Positions 25,345 to 33,323 of a stretch of DNA of 64,000 nt are shown one piece after another; positions within the stretch are counted from its first letter, which is position 1; each line of letters starts with the position of its first letter. The translations under genes were made by a program, and so were the position numbers. Source of the DNA: CAZOJJ01 sp964580105 (lineage in GTDB: Bacteria > Bacteroidota > Rhodothermia > Rhodothermales > Rubricoccaceae); assembly GCA_964580105.1 (NCBI GenBank), contig CAZOJJ010000001.1, forward strand, positions 1 to 64,000. Reading direction: 5' to 3'. Below the pieces are notes generated by a model that was not told the DNA's origin, did no database searches, and saw only the letters and a list, made by a program, of their open reading frames with translations.

Positions 25345-26220
25345 CTACAGCCGGGCGAGGGCGAGGGCGGCGATGCCCAGCGCCATCGCCGCCTTGAGCC
25401 ACGCGCTGGCGCGGCGCGCACCGAGGGTCCAGGCCGTGTCGTCGTCGTGCGCGCCCGCGGCCAGCAAGGCCCACGCGGCCACGAGGAGGGCACCGGCCGC
25501 CGGGAGGCCGTAGCCGAGGAACGCCGTGCGCACCCCGGCGAGCACGGCCACCGGAAACGCCAGCAGGGTGAGGGCGACGACGGCGAGGATCAAGGCGGCC
25601 GTCGGGCGGAGGCCCCAGACGAGCGGGAGCGTCCGCGCCCCTCCGGCCGCGTCGCCCGCGGCGTCCTCGATGTCCTTGGCCGCCTCGCGGGCCACCGTGG
25701 TCAGCCCGGCGAAGGCCGCGCCGACGAGCACGGCGGACGGCAGCCCGGCCCGCGCCGCGAGGGCGCCGTAGAACACGGCCAGCACCAGCACGAAGGCGAC
25801 GGCGAGGTTGCCCCAGCCGGGCGTCCGCTTCAGCCGGGCGCTGTAGGCCCAGAGCAGCGCCGCCGACCCCGCCGCGAGGACGCCGTGGAGCGGCGAGACG
25901 AGCAGCCCGAGGCCGACGCCGAGGGCGGTGACGGCCACCCACAGCGCCCGGGCCGCACCGACGGAGACGGCGCCCGACGGCAGCGGGCGGTCCGGTCGGT
26001 TGATCCGGTCGATGGCGAGGTCGTAGACGTCGTTGACGGCGTTGGCCGCCCCGCCGACGAGGGCGGCCGAGGCCATCGCCAGGAGGACGGCCCACCGCGC
26101 CGGGGCCGCGAAGGCGTCCGGGCCCGCGGCCAGGAGCGCACCGAGACCGACGCCCAGCACCATCAGGGCGACGTTGAGGGGCCGGAGCAGGCGGACGAGA
26201 CCGAGGAGCGAACGGGGCAT
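25345..26220 (-). CDS. UbiA-family prenyltransferase (geranylgeranylglycerol-phosphate type)
   Basis: 291 aa with about eight membrane helices. The two aspartate-rich motifs of the superfamily are clear: NDVYDLAIDRINRPDRP at about 62-78 and REAAKDIEDAAGDAAGG in the middle. These bind magnesium and prenyl diphosphate. The RPDRPLPSGAVS extension is typical of members annotated as geranylgeranylglycerol-phosphate geranylgeranyltransferase in Bacteroidota. Quinone or haem prenylation cannot be excluded. It starts 104 bases after the helix-turn-helix gene, from which a hairpin separates it. Confidence 0.85.
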   Translation of the reverse strand: MPRSLLGLVRLLRPLNVALMVLGVGLGALLAAGPDAFAAPARWAVLLAMASAALVGGAANAVNDVYDLAIDRINRPDRPLPSGAVSVGAARALWVAVTALGVGLGLLVSPLHGVLAAGSAALLWAYSARLKRTPGWGNLAVAFVLVLAVFYGALAARAGLPSAVLVGAAFAGLTTVAREAAKDIEDAAGDAAGGARTLPLVWGLRPTAALILAVVALTLLAFPVAVLAGVRTAFLGYGLPAAGALLVAAWALLAAGAHDDDTAWTLGARRASAWLKAAMALGIAALALARL

Positions 26221-26240
26221 CGGGGCACGTGAGGACCCGG

Positions 26241-26248
26241 CAAGCTAC
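26241..26248 (-). promoter_or_regulatory. Candidate promoter box GTAGCTTG of the UbiA gene
   Basis: Minus-strand GTAGCTTG lies 21 bases before the ATG and fits TAnnTTG. It sits between the upstream terminator and the start. Confidence 0.4.
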
Positions 26249-26268
26249 ACCCGGCAAGCGAAAGCGCA

Positions 26269-26302
26269 CCGCGCCGCCGAGGGCGAAACCCCGGCGGCGC
26301 GG
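26269..26302 (-). terminator. Hairpin terminator of the helix-turn-helix gene
   Basis: An 11-bp GC stem (26269-26279 against 26292-26302) continues inward as GGG/CCC around a CGAAA loop with one bulged A. It begins 23 bases after the helix-turn-helix stop. Confidence 0.7.
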
Positions 26303-26324
26303 CCGAACGGAACGAAGCGGCCGG

Positions 26325-26783
26325 TCAGACGGCCGACTCCGCCGGCGTCTCCAGCTCGATGAGGTAGTCCTCGACGCTCCCCACGCTCACGCGGGTCTCG
26401 CCCTTGATCTTCTTCGCCTTGATGCTGCCCTGGCGGATCAGGCGCTGCACCTGGTTCCGGTCGATGAGCTTGAGCAGGCGGCGGGCCTCGGTGCGCGTGA
26501 CGGTGTCGTTGCGGTACTCGTCGGCGAAACCGCGGAGGAAGTCGAGCGAGGCCGGCGAGATGTGGATGAGCCGGAGCTCCTCGTTGGCGTCCGAGAGCCC
26601 CCAGTCGAGCGAGGCGTCGATGAGGCCGCGGTCGGTCCAGCTCACGAGGGTCTGCTTCGAGATGCGCAGGGCCTCGGAGAGTTCGTCGAGCACGAGGTGC
26701 TCGGAGTTGGCGTTCGCGTCCGTGCCGTTCGAAGAGAACGAGGCCATGGAGCCCTCCACCCGGTTAGTTGTTGTGACGTTCAT
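26325..26783 (-). CDS. Two-module helix-turn-helix (MerR/excisionase-like) protein
   Basis: 152 aa. The N-terminal half holds a MerR-type helix-turn-helix (LSEALRISKQTLVSWTDRGL at about 36-55). The C-terminal half holds an excisionase-like one (LLKLIDRNQVQRLIRQGSIK, then GETRVSVGSVEDYLIELE). No ligand or metal motif is visible. Two DNA-recognition modules in one short protein suggest a nucleoid or architectural regulator rather than a classic repressor. ATG 26747 is an alternative start. It is probably monocistronic. Confidence 0.75.
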   Translation of the reverse strand: MNVTTTNRVEGSMASFSSNGTDANANSEHLVLDELSEALRISKQTLVSWTDRGLIDASLDWGLSDANEELRLIHISPASLDFLRGFADEYRNDTVTRTEARRLLKLIDRNQVQRLIRQGSIKAKKIKGETRVSVGSVEDYLIELETPAESAV

Positions 26784-26835
26784 CCGCAGGCTTGGACGCG
26801 GCCTGCCCCCCGTTTGATCCCCCTCCGCCCGGCCT

Positions 26836-27282
26836 TCACTCCCGGTACGCGCGGTCGGTGAGGTCGTCGAGGGCTTCGCGGCTGATGACGCGCCACGAGG
26901 GCGTGCCGAGGTCGCCGGAGTCGGTCCGGCGGAACGTGGCGCGGAGGAGGAGCGCCTTGCCGGAAGCGCTCGCGCCGGGCGTGAAGCCGGCGGCGGTGAA
27001 GCAGAAGACGAACGTGGCCTCGGCCGGGTCGAACCCGAACGTGCGGCCGACCGTCTCGGCGACGTAGCGGACCTCGTCGGTGATGGGCCCGCCGGGGCTC
27101 TCGGCCCGCTCGTCGGCCACGACGGTGTAGGGCCGGTCGTCGTCGGCGGCCCGGAAGAGGCGGACGCGCGCCGAGCGCTCGGCGCGGTAGCTGTTCCACG
27201 TCAGCAGCGTGTCGGCGAGGGGCTGGGCCTCGGCCGGGGCCGTCGCCACCGCGGCCGTGAGCAGCAGGAATGCGAAGCGCAT
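26836..27282 (-). CDS. Secreted protein, hypothetical
   Basis: 148 aa with a signal peptide (MRFAFLLLTAAVATAPAEAQ). The mature part reads LADTLLTWNSYRAERSARVR, then FGFDPAEATFVFCFTAAGFT and a charged C-terminus. I recognise no family. The longer ORF to 27336 would put residues before a clear signal peptide, so 27282 was chosen. Confidence 0.65.
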   Translation of the reverse strand: MRFAFLLLTAAVATAPAEAQPLADTLLTWNSYRAERSARVRLFRAADDDRPYTVVADERAESPGGPITDEVRYVAETVGRTFGFDPAEATFVFCFTAAGFTPGASASGKALLLRATFRRTDSGDLGTPSWRVISREALDDLTDRAYRE

Positions 27283-27348
27283 GGTGCCTGGGAAAAAGAC
27301 GAACCTTTTCATAGACACCGGACACCCTTCCGGCATAACCCCACGCCG

Positions 27349-27981
27349 CTACGCCGTCTGGCGGTGGAGGTCCACGGCGCGCCAGAGGTACCAGCTCGCC
27401 ACGGTCCGCCAGGGCCGCCAGCGCTCGCCGTGCGCGAGGAGGGCCGCCGGCGCGGGCATCTCGTCGTGGCCGTGGAGCAGTTTGAAGCCGTGGCGCACGC
27501 CGAGGTCGTCGGCCGGCAGCACGTCGGGCCGGCCGAGGTTGAACATGAGGAGCATCTGCACCGTCCACGGCCCGACGCCGCGCACGGCCGTCAGGCGCTC
27601 GACGATCTCCGCGTCGTCCATCCCATGGAGCGCGTCGCGCGAAGGCACGGTGCCGTCGAGGGTCTTGGCGGCGAGGTCGCGGAGGGCGGCGAGCTTGCTG
27701 CGCGAGAGGCCGGCCCCGCGCAGCGGCTCGTCGGGCAGGGCGAGGAGCGCCTCGGGCGAGGGCGTAGCGGCCTCGAACAGCGCCAGCACCCGGCCGTGGA
27801 TGGTCGCGGCAGCCTTCCCCGAGAGCTGCTGGTAGACGACGGCGCGGAGCAGCGCCACGAACGGCTCGTCGCCGCGCGGTGCGAGGGTGAAGGGCCCGGC
27901 CCGCTCGATGAGGCCGCCGAGGAGGGGGTCCGCCTCGGAGAGGTGGGCGAGGGCGTCGTCGGGATCAAAGGGAAGGCGCAC
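27349..27981 (-). CDS. DNA-3-methyladenine glycosylase II family protein (AlkA-like)
   Basis: About 210 aa HhH-GPD glycosylase that removes alkylated bases from DNA. The fold is visible in VYQQLSGKAAATIHGRVLAL and the helix-hairpin-helix LTAVRGVGPWTVQMLLMFNL. The catalytic aspartate is in VLPADDLGVRHGF. There is no iron-sulfur cysteine set, consistent with the AlkA rather than Nth branch, and the AlkA N-terminal domain is absent. The GTG at 27981 starts at VRLPFDPDDALAHL; a start at 28056 would lie inside the tandem repeat array. Confidence 0.88.
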   Translation of the reverse strand: MRLPFDPDDALAHLSEADPLLGGLIERAGPFTLAPRGDEPFVALLRAVVYQQLSGKAAATIHGRVLALFEAATPSPEALLALPDEPLRGAGLSRSKLAALRDLAAKTLDGTVPSRDALHGMDDAEIVERLTAVRGVGPWTVQMLLMFNLGRPDVLPADDLGVRHGFKLLHGHDEMPAPAALLAHGERWRPWRTVASWYLWRAVDLHRQTA

Positions 27982-28054
27982 GAGAGCAAGGGGGATGGGC
28001 GCGCGGAGGATCGCCGTTTCGGATGACGGATCCCGTGTCACCCCTTCGCCGATC

Positions 28055-28152
28055 AACTACTCGTTTCCGAGCAACTACTCGTTTCCGAGCAACTACTCGT
28101 TTCCGAGCAACTACTCGTTTCCGAGCAACTACTCGTTTCAACTACTCGTCGG
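28055..28152. repeat. 18-bp tandem repeat beginning on a stop codon
   Basis: Four exact copies of AACTACTCGTTTCCGAGC (28055-28126), a 13-base partial copy (28127-28139), and then AACTACTCGTC at 28140, which is the 3' end and stop codon of the isoaspartyl peptidase gene on the minus strand. The repeat therefore looks like an amplified copy of that gene's last codons plus stop. Confidence 0.95.
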
Positions 28153-29179
28153 CGTAGAGCGCCGTCGTGACGACGCCGCTGCGCGTGATGGTGGCGCGGT
28201 ACATCCCCTCCGTGTTGAACGGCATCGCCGCGCGGCCCCGTGCGTCGAGGACGATCACGCCGCCGGTGCCGCCCGCCTCGGTGAGCGTCCGGTGGATGAC
28301 GTGCTCGGCCGCCTCGGCGCACGACTCGCCGAGGTAGGCCGCCCGCGCGGCGATGTCCCGCGCGACGCCGAGGCGGATGAAGTACTCGCCGTGGCCCGTC
28401 GCGCTGACGCCGCACGTGGCGTCGGCGGCGTAGGTGCCGGCCCCGATGATGGGGGAGTCGCCCACGCGCCCCCAGCGCTTGTTGGTCATGCCGCCCGTCG
28501 AGGTCCCGGCGGCGAGGTGGCCGTCGCGGTCGAGCGCCACGGCGCCGACGGTGCCGTGGCGCTGCCACGGCTCGGGGTCGTAGCCCGCGTCGCCGGAGGC
28601 GTCGCGTTCGCGCTGCTGGACGGCCTCGAGCGCGCGGCGGCGGCCCTCGGTGTGGAAGAACGCGTTGGGCACGAGTTCCAGGCCCTGCTGGAGCGCGAAC
28701 TCCTCGGCCCCCTCGCCGGTCAGCAGCACGTGCGGCGAGGCCTCCATCACCGCCCGCGCGAGGCGGATCGGGTGGCGGACGTGCATCGTGCCGGCGGAGG
28801 CGCCCGCCCGGCCCGTCGCGCCGTCCATCACGGACGCGTCGTGGCGGACGGTCCCGTCGGCGGCGAAGACGCCGCCCCGGCCCGCGTTGAAGTGGGGATC
28901 GTCTTCGAGCACCTCGATGGCGGCGAGGACGCCGTCGAGGGCGGGCCGCCCGGCCTCGAGCGCGGCGTGCCCGGCGCGGAGGGCCCGTTCGAGCACGGCG
29001 CGGATCTCCGCCTCCGTCTCGTCGGTCATGTCCGCGCGCCGGATCGTCCCGGCTCCGCCGTGGAGGACGAGAACGACGGGGTCGTCCGGCGCGGCGGACG
29101 AGGCGGAATCGGACTGGGCGGCGGCCGAACCTGACGTGAACAGCATGGCGAGGGCGAACGCAAGAGAAAACCGGCGCAT
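28142..29179 (-). CDS. Isoaspartyl peptidase / L-asparaginase (Ntn-hydrolase)
   Basis: 345 aa with a signal peptide (cut near GSAAAQ). LVLHGGAGTIRRADM opens the fold, FNAGRGGVFAADGTVRHDAS is the substrate loop, and the autoprocessing nucleophile is T210 in QRHGTVGAVALD. Members self-cleave at that threonine and hydrolyse isoaspartyl dipeptides and asparagine. GTSTGGMTNKRWGRVGDSPI completes the active site. The signal peptide predicts a periplasmic enzyme. It ends in the amplified repeat. Confidence 0.95.
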   Translation of the reverse strand: MRRFSLAFALAMLFTSGSAAAQSDSASSAAPDDPVVLVLHGGAGTIRRADMTDETEAEIRAVLERALRAGHAALEAGRPALDGVLAAIEVLEDDPHFNAGRGGVFAADGTVRHDASVMDGATGRAGASAGTMHVRHPIRLARAVMEASPHVLLTGEGAEEFALQQGLELVPNAFFHTEGRRRALEAVQQRERDASGDAGYDPEPWQRHGTVGAVALDRDGHLAAGTSTGGMTNKRWGRVGDSPIIGAGTYAADATCGVSATGHGEYFIRLGVARDIAARAAYLGESCAEAAEHVIHRTLTEAGGTGGVIVLDARGRAAMPFNTEGMYRATITRSGVVTTALYADE

Positions 29180-29206
29180 GGGCGTGGGGTCGTCGGGCGG
29201 AGCCGT

Positions 29207-29215
29207 CCAAGATAG
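29207..29215 (-). promoter_or_regulatory. Candidate promoter box CTATCTTGG
   Basis: Minus-strand CTATCTTGGACGG lies 28 bases before the isoaspartyl peptidase ATG and shares a 10-base word with the cupin promoter box at 4594-4602. Confidence 0.45.
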
Positions 29216-29489
29216 TGCGCCGCGAACGGCGGCCCGGCCGCCGCGTAGGGAGCAACCCCGACCGCCCCACCGTGCTCGCCGCCTCCCTCGCCGTCCCCCT
29301 TCCGGGCGCCGCCCTGGCCGTCGCTACGGCGCCGCCCGAGGCGCGCTAGATTGCGCCCGAGGCACGCCGTTCCCTTTCCTGTCGATCGGGGAAGGGGCGA
29401 AGCAGAGCCCTCGCGGCGCCGCTCTCCCGAAGGCGCGGCTCACCCCGGCGCCGGCCGAGCCGGCCCAGCCCCTTCCCTCGATTCCTGCC
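29216..29489. other. Intergenic region between divergent genes
   Basis: It holds a short GC palindrome (CGGCGGCCCGGCCGCCG near 29228) and the direct repeat GCGCCCGAGGC/GCGCCCGAGGC around a plus-strand TAGATTGCG box at 29347 that could serve the DUF302 gene. No ORF with coding character was seen. Confidence 0.5.
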
Positions 29490-29876
29490 ATGTCCTACTA
29501 CCACGCCCGCACCCTCGACCTCGGATTCGACGAGGCCGTCCAGCGCGCCACCGAGGCGCTCCAGGCCGAAGGCTTCGGCGTCCTCACCGAGATTGACGTC
29601 ACCGCCACGCTCAAGAAGAAGCTCGACGTGGACTTCCGGCCCTACCGCATCCTCGGCGCCTGCAACCCGGCCTTCGCGCACCGCGCGCTCCAGGCCGAGC
29701 CCCACATCGGCGCCATGCTCCCGTGCAACGTCGTCGTGCAGGACGCGGGCGACGGGCGGACCGAGGTCTTCGCCGTGGACCCCGTCGCCTCGATGGCCGG
29801 GGTGGAAAACGACGCGCTCGAACCCATCGCCGGGGAGGTCCGCGACCGCCTCCGCCGCGCCATCGACGCCCTCTAG
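29490..29876 (+). CDS. DUF302 domain-containing protein
   Basis: 128 aa cytosolic protein. It shows the DUF302 pattern: HARTLDLGFDEAVQRATEAL, GFGVLTEIDVTATLKKKLDV, YRILGACNPAFAHRALQAEP and IGAMLPCNVVVQDAG. The family is widespread, structurally alpha/beta, and of unknown activity. It ends 76 bases before batA and may share its transcript. Confidence 0.9.
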   Translation: MSYYHARTLDLGFDEAVQRATEALQAEGFGVLTEIDVTATLKKKLDVDFRPYRILGACNPAFAHRALQAEPHIGAMLPCNVVVQDAGDGRTEVFAVDPVASMAGVENDALEPIAGEVRDRLRRAIDAL

Positions 29877-29952
29877 CGTGGGCGGGCATGGATGACGGAT
29901 GGGCTCTTCGAGCGTTCATCGGCCATCCTCCATCGGCTCCCTGCCACCGAGC

Positions 29953-30921
29953 ATGTCTTTCGCCGCGCCGCTCTTCCTGCTCGCGCTCCTCGCCGTGCCG
30001 GCACTGGGCTGGGCGGCGTGGCGGCAGGCCCGGCGCGCAGCCCCCGGCCTCCGCTACTCCGCCACGGCCGACGCCGCCGCGCTCCCGCCGACGCTCGGGG
30101 CGCGCCTGCGCGGCCTGCCCGCCGCCCTCACGCTGGCGGCGTTCGCGCTCGGCGTCGTCGCCCTCGCCCGGCCCCAGGAGCGCGACGTGACCGTCGAGCG
30201 GAGCACCGAGGGCATCGACATCGTCCTCGTCCTCGACGTCTCGACCTCGATGGCGGCCGAGGACTTTTACCCCAACCGCTTCGAGGCCGCCCGCGCCGTC
30301 GCCGCCGACTTCATCGACGGGCGGACATCCGACCGGATCGGCCTCGTCGTCTTCGCCGCGCAGGCGTACACCCAGGCCCCGCTCACGCTCGACTACGGCT
30401 TCCTCAAGCGGATGCTGCGGAGCGTGCGGATGGGCGTGCTGGTGGACGGCACGGCCATCGGCAGCGCCATCGCCACGGCGGCGGCGCGCCTCCGCGAGAG
30501 CGAAGCCGCGAGCAAGGTGATGATCCTGCTCACCGACGGCCAGAACAACGCGGGCGAGATCGACCCCACGACGGCCGCCGAGGCGGCCGAGGCGCTCGGC
30601 GTGCGGATCTACGCCGTCGGCGTCGGCAGCGAGGAGGGCGCCGTGGGCGGCGTCTTCGGCCGCTTCCTCCGCCCGGCCGAGGTGGACGAGGCCACGCTCC
30701 GCGCCGCCGCCGAGACCACGGGTGGGCGCTACTTCCGCGCCACCGACGCCGAGGCCCTCGCCCAGATCTACGACGCCATCTCGAAGCTGGAAACGACCGA
30801 GATCGAGGAGACGACGTACGTGGCCGTGGAGGAGCGCTATGCGTGGTTCCTCGGCCCCGCCGCCGGGCTTCTGCTCCTGAGCGTGCTGCTCACTACCACC
30901 CGCCTCCGCCGCGTTCCTTGA
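29953..30921 (+). CDS. batA: BatA: VWA-domain membrane protein
   Basis: 322 aa. An N-terminal helix (FAAPLFLLALLAVPALGWAA) and a second helix at about 60-77 precede a von Willebrand A domain with the metal-site motif DVSTSM (VLVLDVSTSMAAEDFYPNR), TAIGSAIATAA and LLTDGQNNAGEI. A C-terminal helix (WFLGPAAGLLLLSVLLT) anchors it. It is the first gene of the Bat (Bacteroides aerotolerance) operon, whose products form an inner-membrane complex linked to oxygen tolerance. The moxR and DUF58 genes that usually lie upstream are not in this window. Confidence 0.92.
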   Translation: MSFAAPLFLLALLAVPALGWAAWRQARRAAPGLRYSATADAAALPPTLGARLRGLPAALTLAAFALGVVALARPQERDVTVERSTEGIDIVLVLDVSTSMAAEDFYPNRFEAARAVAADFIDGRTSDRIGLVVFAAQAYTQAPLTLDYGFLKRMLRSVRMGVLVDGTAIGSAIATAAARLRESEAASKVMILLTDGQNNAGEIDPTTAAEAAEALGVRIYAVGVGSEEGAVGGVFGRFLRPAEVDEATLRAAAETTGGRYFRATDAEALAQIYDAISKLETTEIEETTYVAVEERYAWFLGPAAGLLLLSVLLTTTRLRRVP

Positions 30922-31018
30922 TGGATGAGGGGCGATGGATGAGGGGGAGCCGCCCTCGTCCCTCTGCCATCCACCCTTCTGCCATCCACCCTTCTGCCAT
31001 CCACCCTCTGCCATCGTC
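30922..31018. repeat. 15-bp tandem repeat and purine/pyrimidine hairpin between batA and batB
   Basis: TCTGCCATCCACCCT occurs three times (30963-31007). The preceding purine-rich words (GATGGATGAGGGG, 30919-30945) are their imperfect reverse complement, so the spacer can fold into a long hairpin just before the batB ATG. Confidence 0.85.
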
Positions 31019-32047
31019 ATGTCCTTCGCCCGCCCCGAAGCCCTCTGGCTCCTGCTGCTCGTCCCGGCGGCGGCGGGGCTGTATGCCTACGCGGCGCGGC
31101 GGCGGCGCGAAGCGCTGGCCCTGTTCTTCGGCGGGCGGGCGGCGAGCGAGGCGGCGCGGGCCGAACGCGTGGCGCGCGTCCGGCGCTGGCGCGCGGCGCT
31201 CGTCACGGCGGCGCTGGCGGCGCTCGTCGTGGCCCTGGCAGGGCCGCGCTACGGGACCGCCGTCCGCGAGGCGCGGCACGAGAGCCTCGACCTCGTCGTC
31301 GCCCTCGACGTGTCCGCTTCCATGCTGACCGAGGACGTGGCGCCGAACCGGCTGGCGCGTGCCAGGCTGGCGCTGGCCCGGCTGGCCGAAGCGCGGCGCG
31401 GCGACCGCCTCGGCCTCGTCGTCTTCGCGGGCGACGCCTTCCTGCAGTGCCCGCTCACGTCCGACCGCTCGGCCTTCCGCCTCTTCCTCGACGCCGCCGA
31501 CCCGTCGCTCCTGGCTACGCCCGGCTCCGACTTCGCCCGTGCGCTGTTCGTCGCCCGCCAGGCGTTCACGGACGAGGGCGACCGCGCGCCGCGCCCCCGC
31601 GCCGTGCTCGTCGTCTCGGACGGCGAGAACCACGAGGCCGGCCTCGACGACGCCGTGGACGCCCTCCGCGACGACGGCGTGGCGCTCCTGGCCGCCGGCG
31701 TCGGCACCGAGGCGGGCGGGCCGGTCCCGATCTACCGCGACGGCCGGCGCGTCGGGGTCAAGCGCGAGGGCGGCGAGGCGGTGATCTCGACGCTCCAGGA
31801 AGGCGTGCTCCGCCAGATCGCCGGAGACGCCGGGCTCGTCTTCCTCGGAGGCGCAAGCGACGACGTGGCGGCCCTATCGGCCCAGCTGGACCGTTTGGAC
31901 CGCACCGTCGTCGGTACCGAGCGCTTCGAGGCGTCGGCGGAGCGGTATCAGTGGCCGCTCGGGCTGGCGCTGCTGCTGCTGCTCGCCGAGCGCGTCCTGG
32001 CGCTACGGGCGCCGGGGGTCTATGATCGTACGCACGCCGGCACGTAA
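31019..32047 (+). CDS. batB: BatB: VWA-domain membrane protein
   Basis: 342 aa, with the same layout as BatA: two N-terminal helices, a VWA domain with DVSASM (VVALDVSASMLTEDVAPNRL), DRLGLVVFAGDAFLQCPLTS and LVVSDGENHEAGLDDAVDAL, and a C-terminal helix (LGLALLLLLAERVLAL). It is paralogous to BatA and thought to pair with it. The start at 31019 (MSFARPEALW) excludes the repeat that would otherwise encode CHPPF peptides. Confidence 0.92.
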   Translation: MSFARPEALWLLLLVPAAAGLYAYAARRRREALALFFGGRAASEAARAERVARVRRWRAALVTAALAALVVALAGPRYGTAVREARHESLDLVVALDVSASMLTEDVAPNRLARARLALARLAEARRGDRLGLVVFAGDAFLQCPLTSDRSAFRLFLDAADPSLLATPGSDFARALFVARQAFTDEGDRAPRPRAVLVVSDGENHEAGLDDAVDALRDDGVALLAAGVGTEAGGPVPIYRDGRRVGVKREGGEAVISTLQEGVLRQIAGDAGLVFLGGASDDVAALSAQLDRLDRTVVGTERFEASAERYQWPLGLALLLLLAERVLALRAPGVYDRTHAGT

Positions 32048-32082
32048 GCCCCTCCTGCTCTCACCCCTACCCACTCCCCGCC

Positions 32083-32745
32083 GTGCCCCGCCGCGCCCTC
32101 GTCCTCGCGCTGAGCCTCCTCGCCGCCTTCGCCGACGGCGCGGCCGAGGGGCGACGCGGCCTCCGCCTTCTCGAAGCAGGCGACGCAGCCGGGGCCGCCG
32201 CCGAGTTCGAGGCCGGCCTCGCGGCCACCGAAGGCCAACCGGGGCCGATCCGTGCGGCGCTGTGGAACGACCTCGGCCTCGCCCGCTACGCCCAGCGCCA
32301 GTTCGCCGAGGCCGCCGCCGCCTTCGACGAGGCCGCCGCCCTGGCGGAGACGCCGGACGTGCGGGCGCGCTTCGCCTACAACGCCGGGACGGCCCTTGCC
32401 CGCGCCGACTCGCTCACCGAGGCCGCCGCCCGCCTCCGCCGCGCCCTCGTCCTCACACCCGGCTTCCCCGCCGCGCGCCACAACTACGAATGGGTGAAAC
32501 GCCGACGGAACGAGCAGGGCGAACCGGAGACCGAATCGGGCGAGACCTCGCCCCCACCCGAACCTTCCGCGTTTGCCCGGCAGTTGAAGGCGCAGGCCGA
32601 CGCCCTCGTCGCCGCCCGCCGCTACCGCGAGGCCCTCGACCTGTTCGAGGACGGCCGCGCCCGCGACTCGACCGTGGCCGCGTACCAGGACGTGATCCAG
32701 CGCCTCGGCGACGTCGTCGCCATCGAAGAAGCCGACGCCCCATGA
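32083..32745 (+). CDS. batC: BatC-like TPR protein
   Basis: 220 aa, GTG start. A short hydrophobic N-terminus (ALVLALSLLAAFADG) is followed by three or more TPR-like repeats (LRLLEAGDAAGAAAEFEAGL, LGLARYAQRQFAEAAAAFDE, YNAGTALARADSLTEAAARL). Position between batB and batD and the TPR content identify it as the BatC-type component. It overlaps the next gene by four bases (ATGA). Confidence 0.8.
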   Translation: MPRRALVLALSLLAAFADGAAEGRRGLRLLEAGDAAGAAAEFEAGLAATEGQPGPIRAALWNDLGLARYAQRQFAEAAAAFDEAAALAETPDVRARFAYNAGTALARADSLTEAAARLRRALVLTPGFPAARHNYEWVKRRRNEQGEPETESGETSPPPEPSAFARQLKAQADALVAARRYREALDLFEDGRARDSTVAAYQDVIQRLGDVVAIEEADAP

Positions 32746-33323
32746 AAGCCTTCCTCCTCGTGCTGGCCCTGATCGCGACGGGCGTGCGCGCCCAGTCGGC
32801 GGCCGATCTGTACCACGACGCCGCGCGCCTCTACATCGACGGGCAGCGCGAGCCGGCCGAGCAGGCGGCCCTCCAGGGTCTCGCCCTCGACCCCGACGAC
32901 GCGCGCCTGAAGGCGCTCCTGGCGCGCATCCGCGAAGAACAACCGCCCCGGAACGGCGGCGAGAACCCGGCGCAGAACGAGGAACGCGAGGCGTCGTCGC
33001 AGAACGGCGACCCATCCCGGCAGGGCCAGAACGACGCCGAGCGGCCGGACGACCCGGCGGCGGCCGACCAGACGCGCGCCGAGCCCGAAGAGGAGGACGA
33101 CGCGCCTGAGAAGCGGGAGCCCGGCGAGACGGGCCGGCGGGACGGTGCGCGCCCCGGCGAGGGCGAGGCCACGCCGCAGGGCGACGGCCCCGTCGAAACC
33201 GGGCGGATGACGCGCGAGGAGGCCGAGCGCCTCCTCAACGCCGTCGGCGCCGACGAGGAGCGGCTGCTCCAGCGGATGCAGCGGCAGCAGACCCGCCCAC
33301 GCCGCGTGACGAGGGACTGGTGA
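32742..33323 (+). CDS. Bat-operon protein with N-terminal TPR-like motif and charged tail
   Basis: 193 aa. A signal peptide (MKAFLLVLALIATGVRAQ) and one TPR-like motif (LYHDAARLYIDGQREPAEQA) precede a long disordered, acidic and glutamine-rich stretch. It ends with EEAERLLNAVGADEERLLQR, a motif seen at the C-terminus of other BatC-type proteins. It may be the second half of a split BatC. Both ends overlap neighbours by four bases. Confidence 0.75.
   Translation: MKAFLLVLALIATGVRAQSAADLYHDAARLYIDGQREPAEQAALQGLALDPDDARLKALLARIREEQPPRNGGENPAQNEEREASSQNGDPSRQGQNDAERPDDPAAADQTRAEPEEEDDAPEKREPGETGRRDGARPGEGEATPQGDGPVETGRMTREEAERLLNAVGADEERLLQRMQRQQTRPRRVTRDW

Noticed and set aside
28055..28139. 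CRISPR-like array
   Set aside because: The units are contiguous with no spacers, and they derive from the end of the neighbouring gene; the other arrays likewise lack spacers.
27887..29134. A 415-codon plus-strand frame over the glycosylase and isoaspartyl peptidase genes
   Set aside because: It reads through the tandem repeat (NYSFPS units) and then the complement of a confident enzyme.
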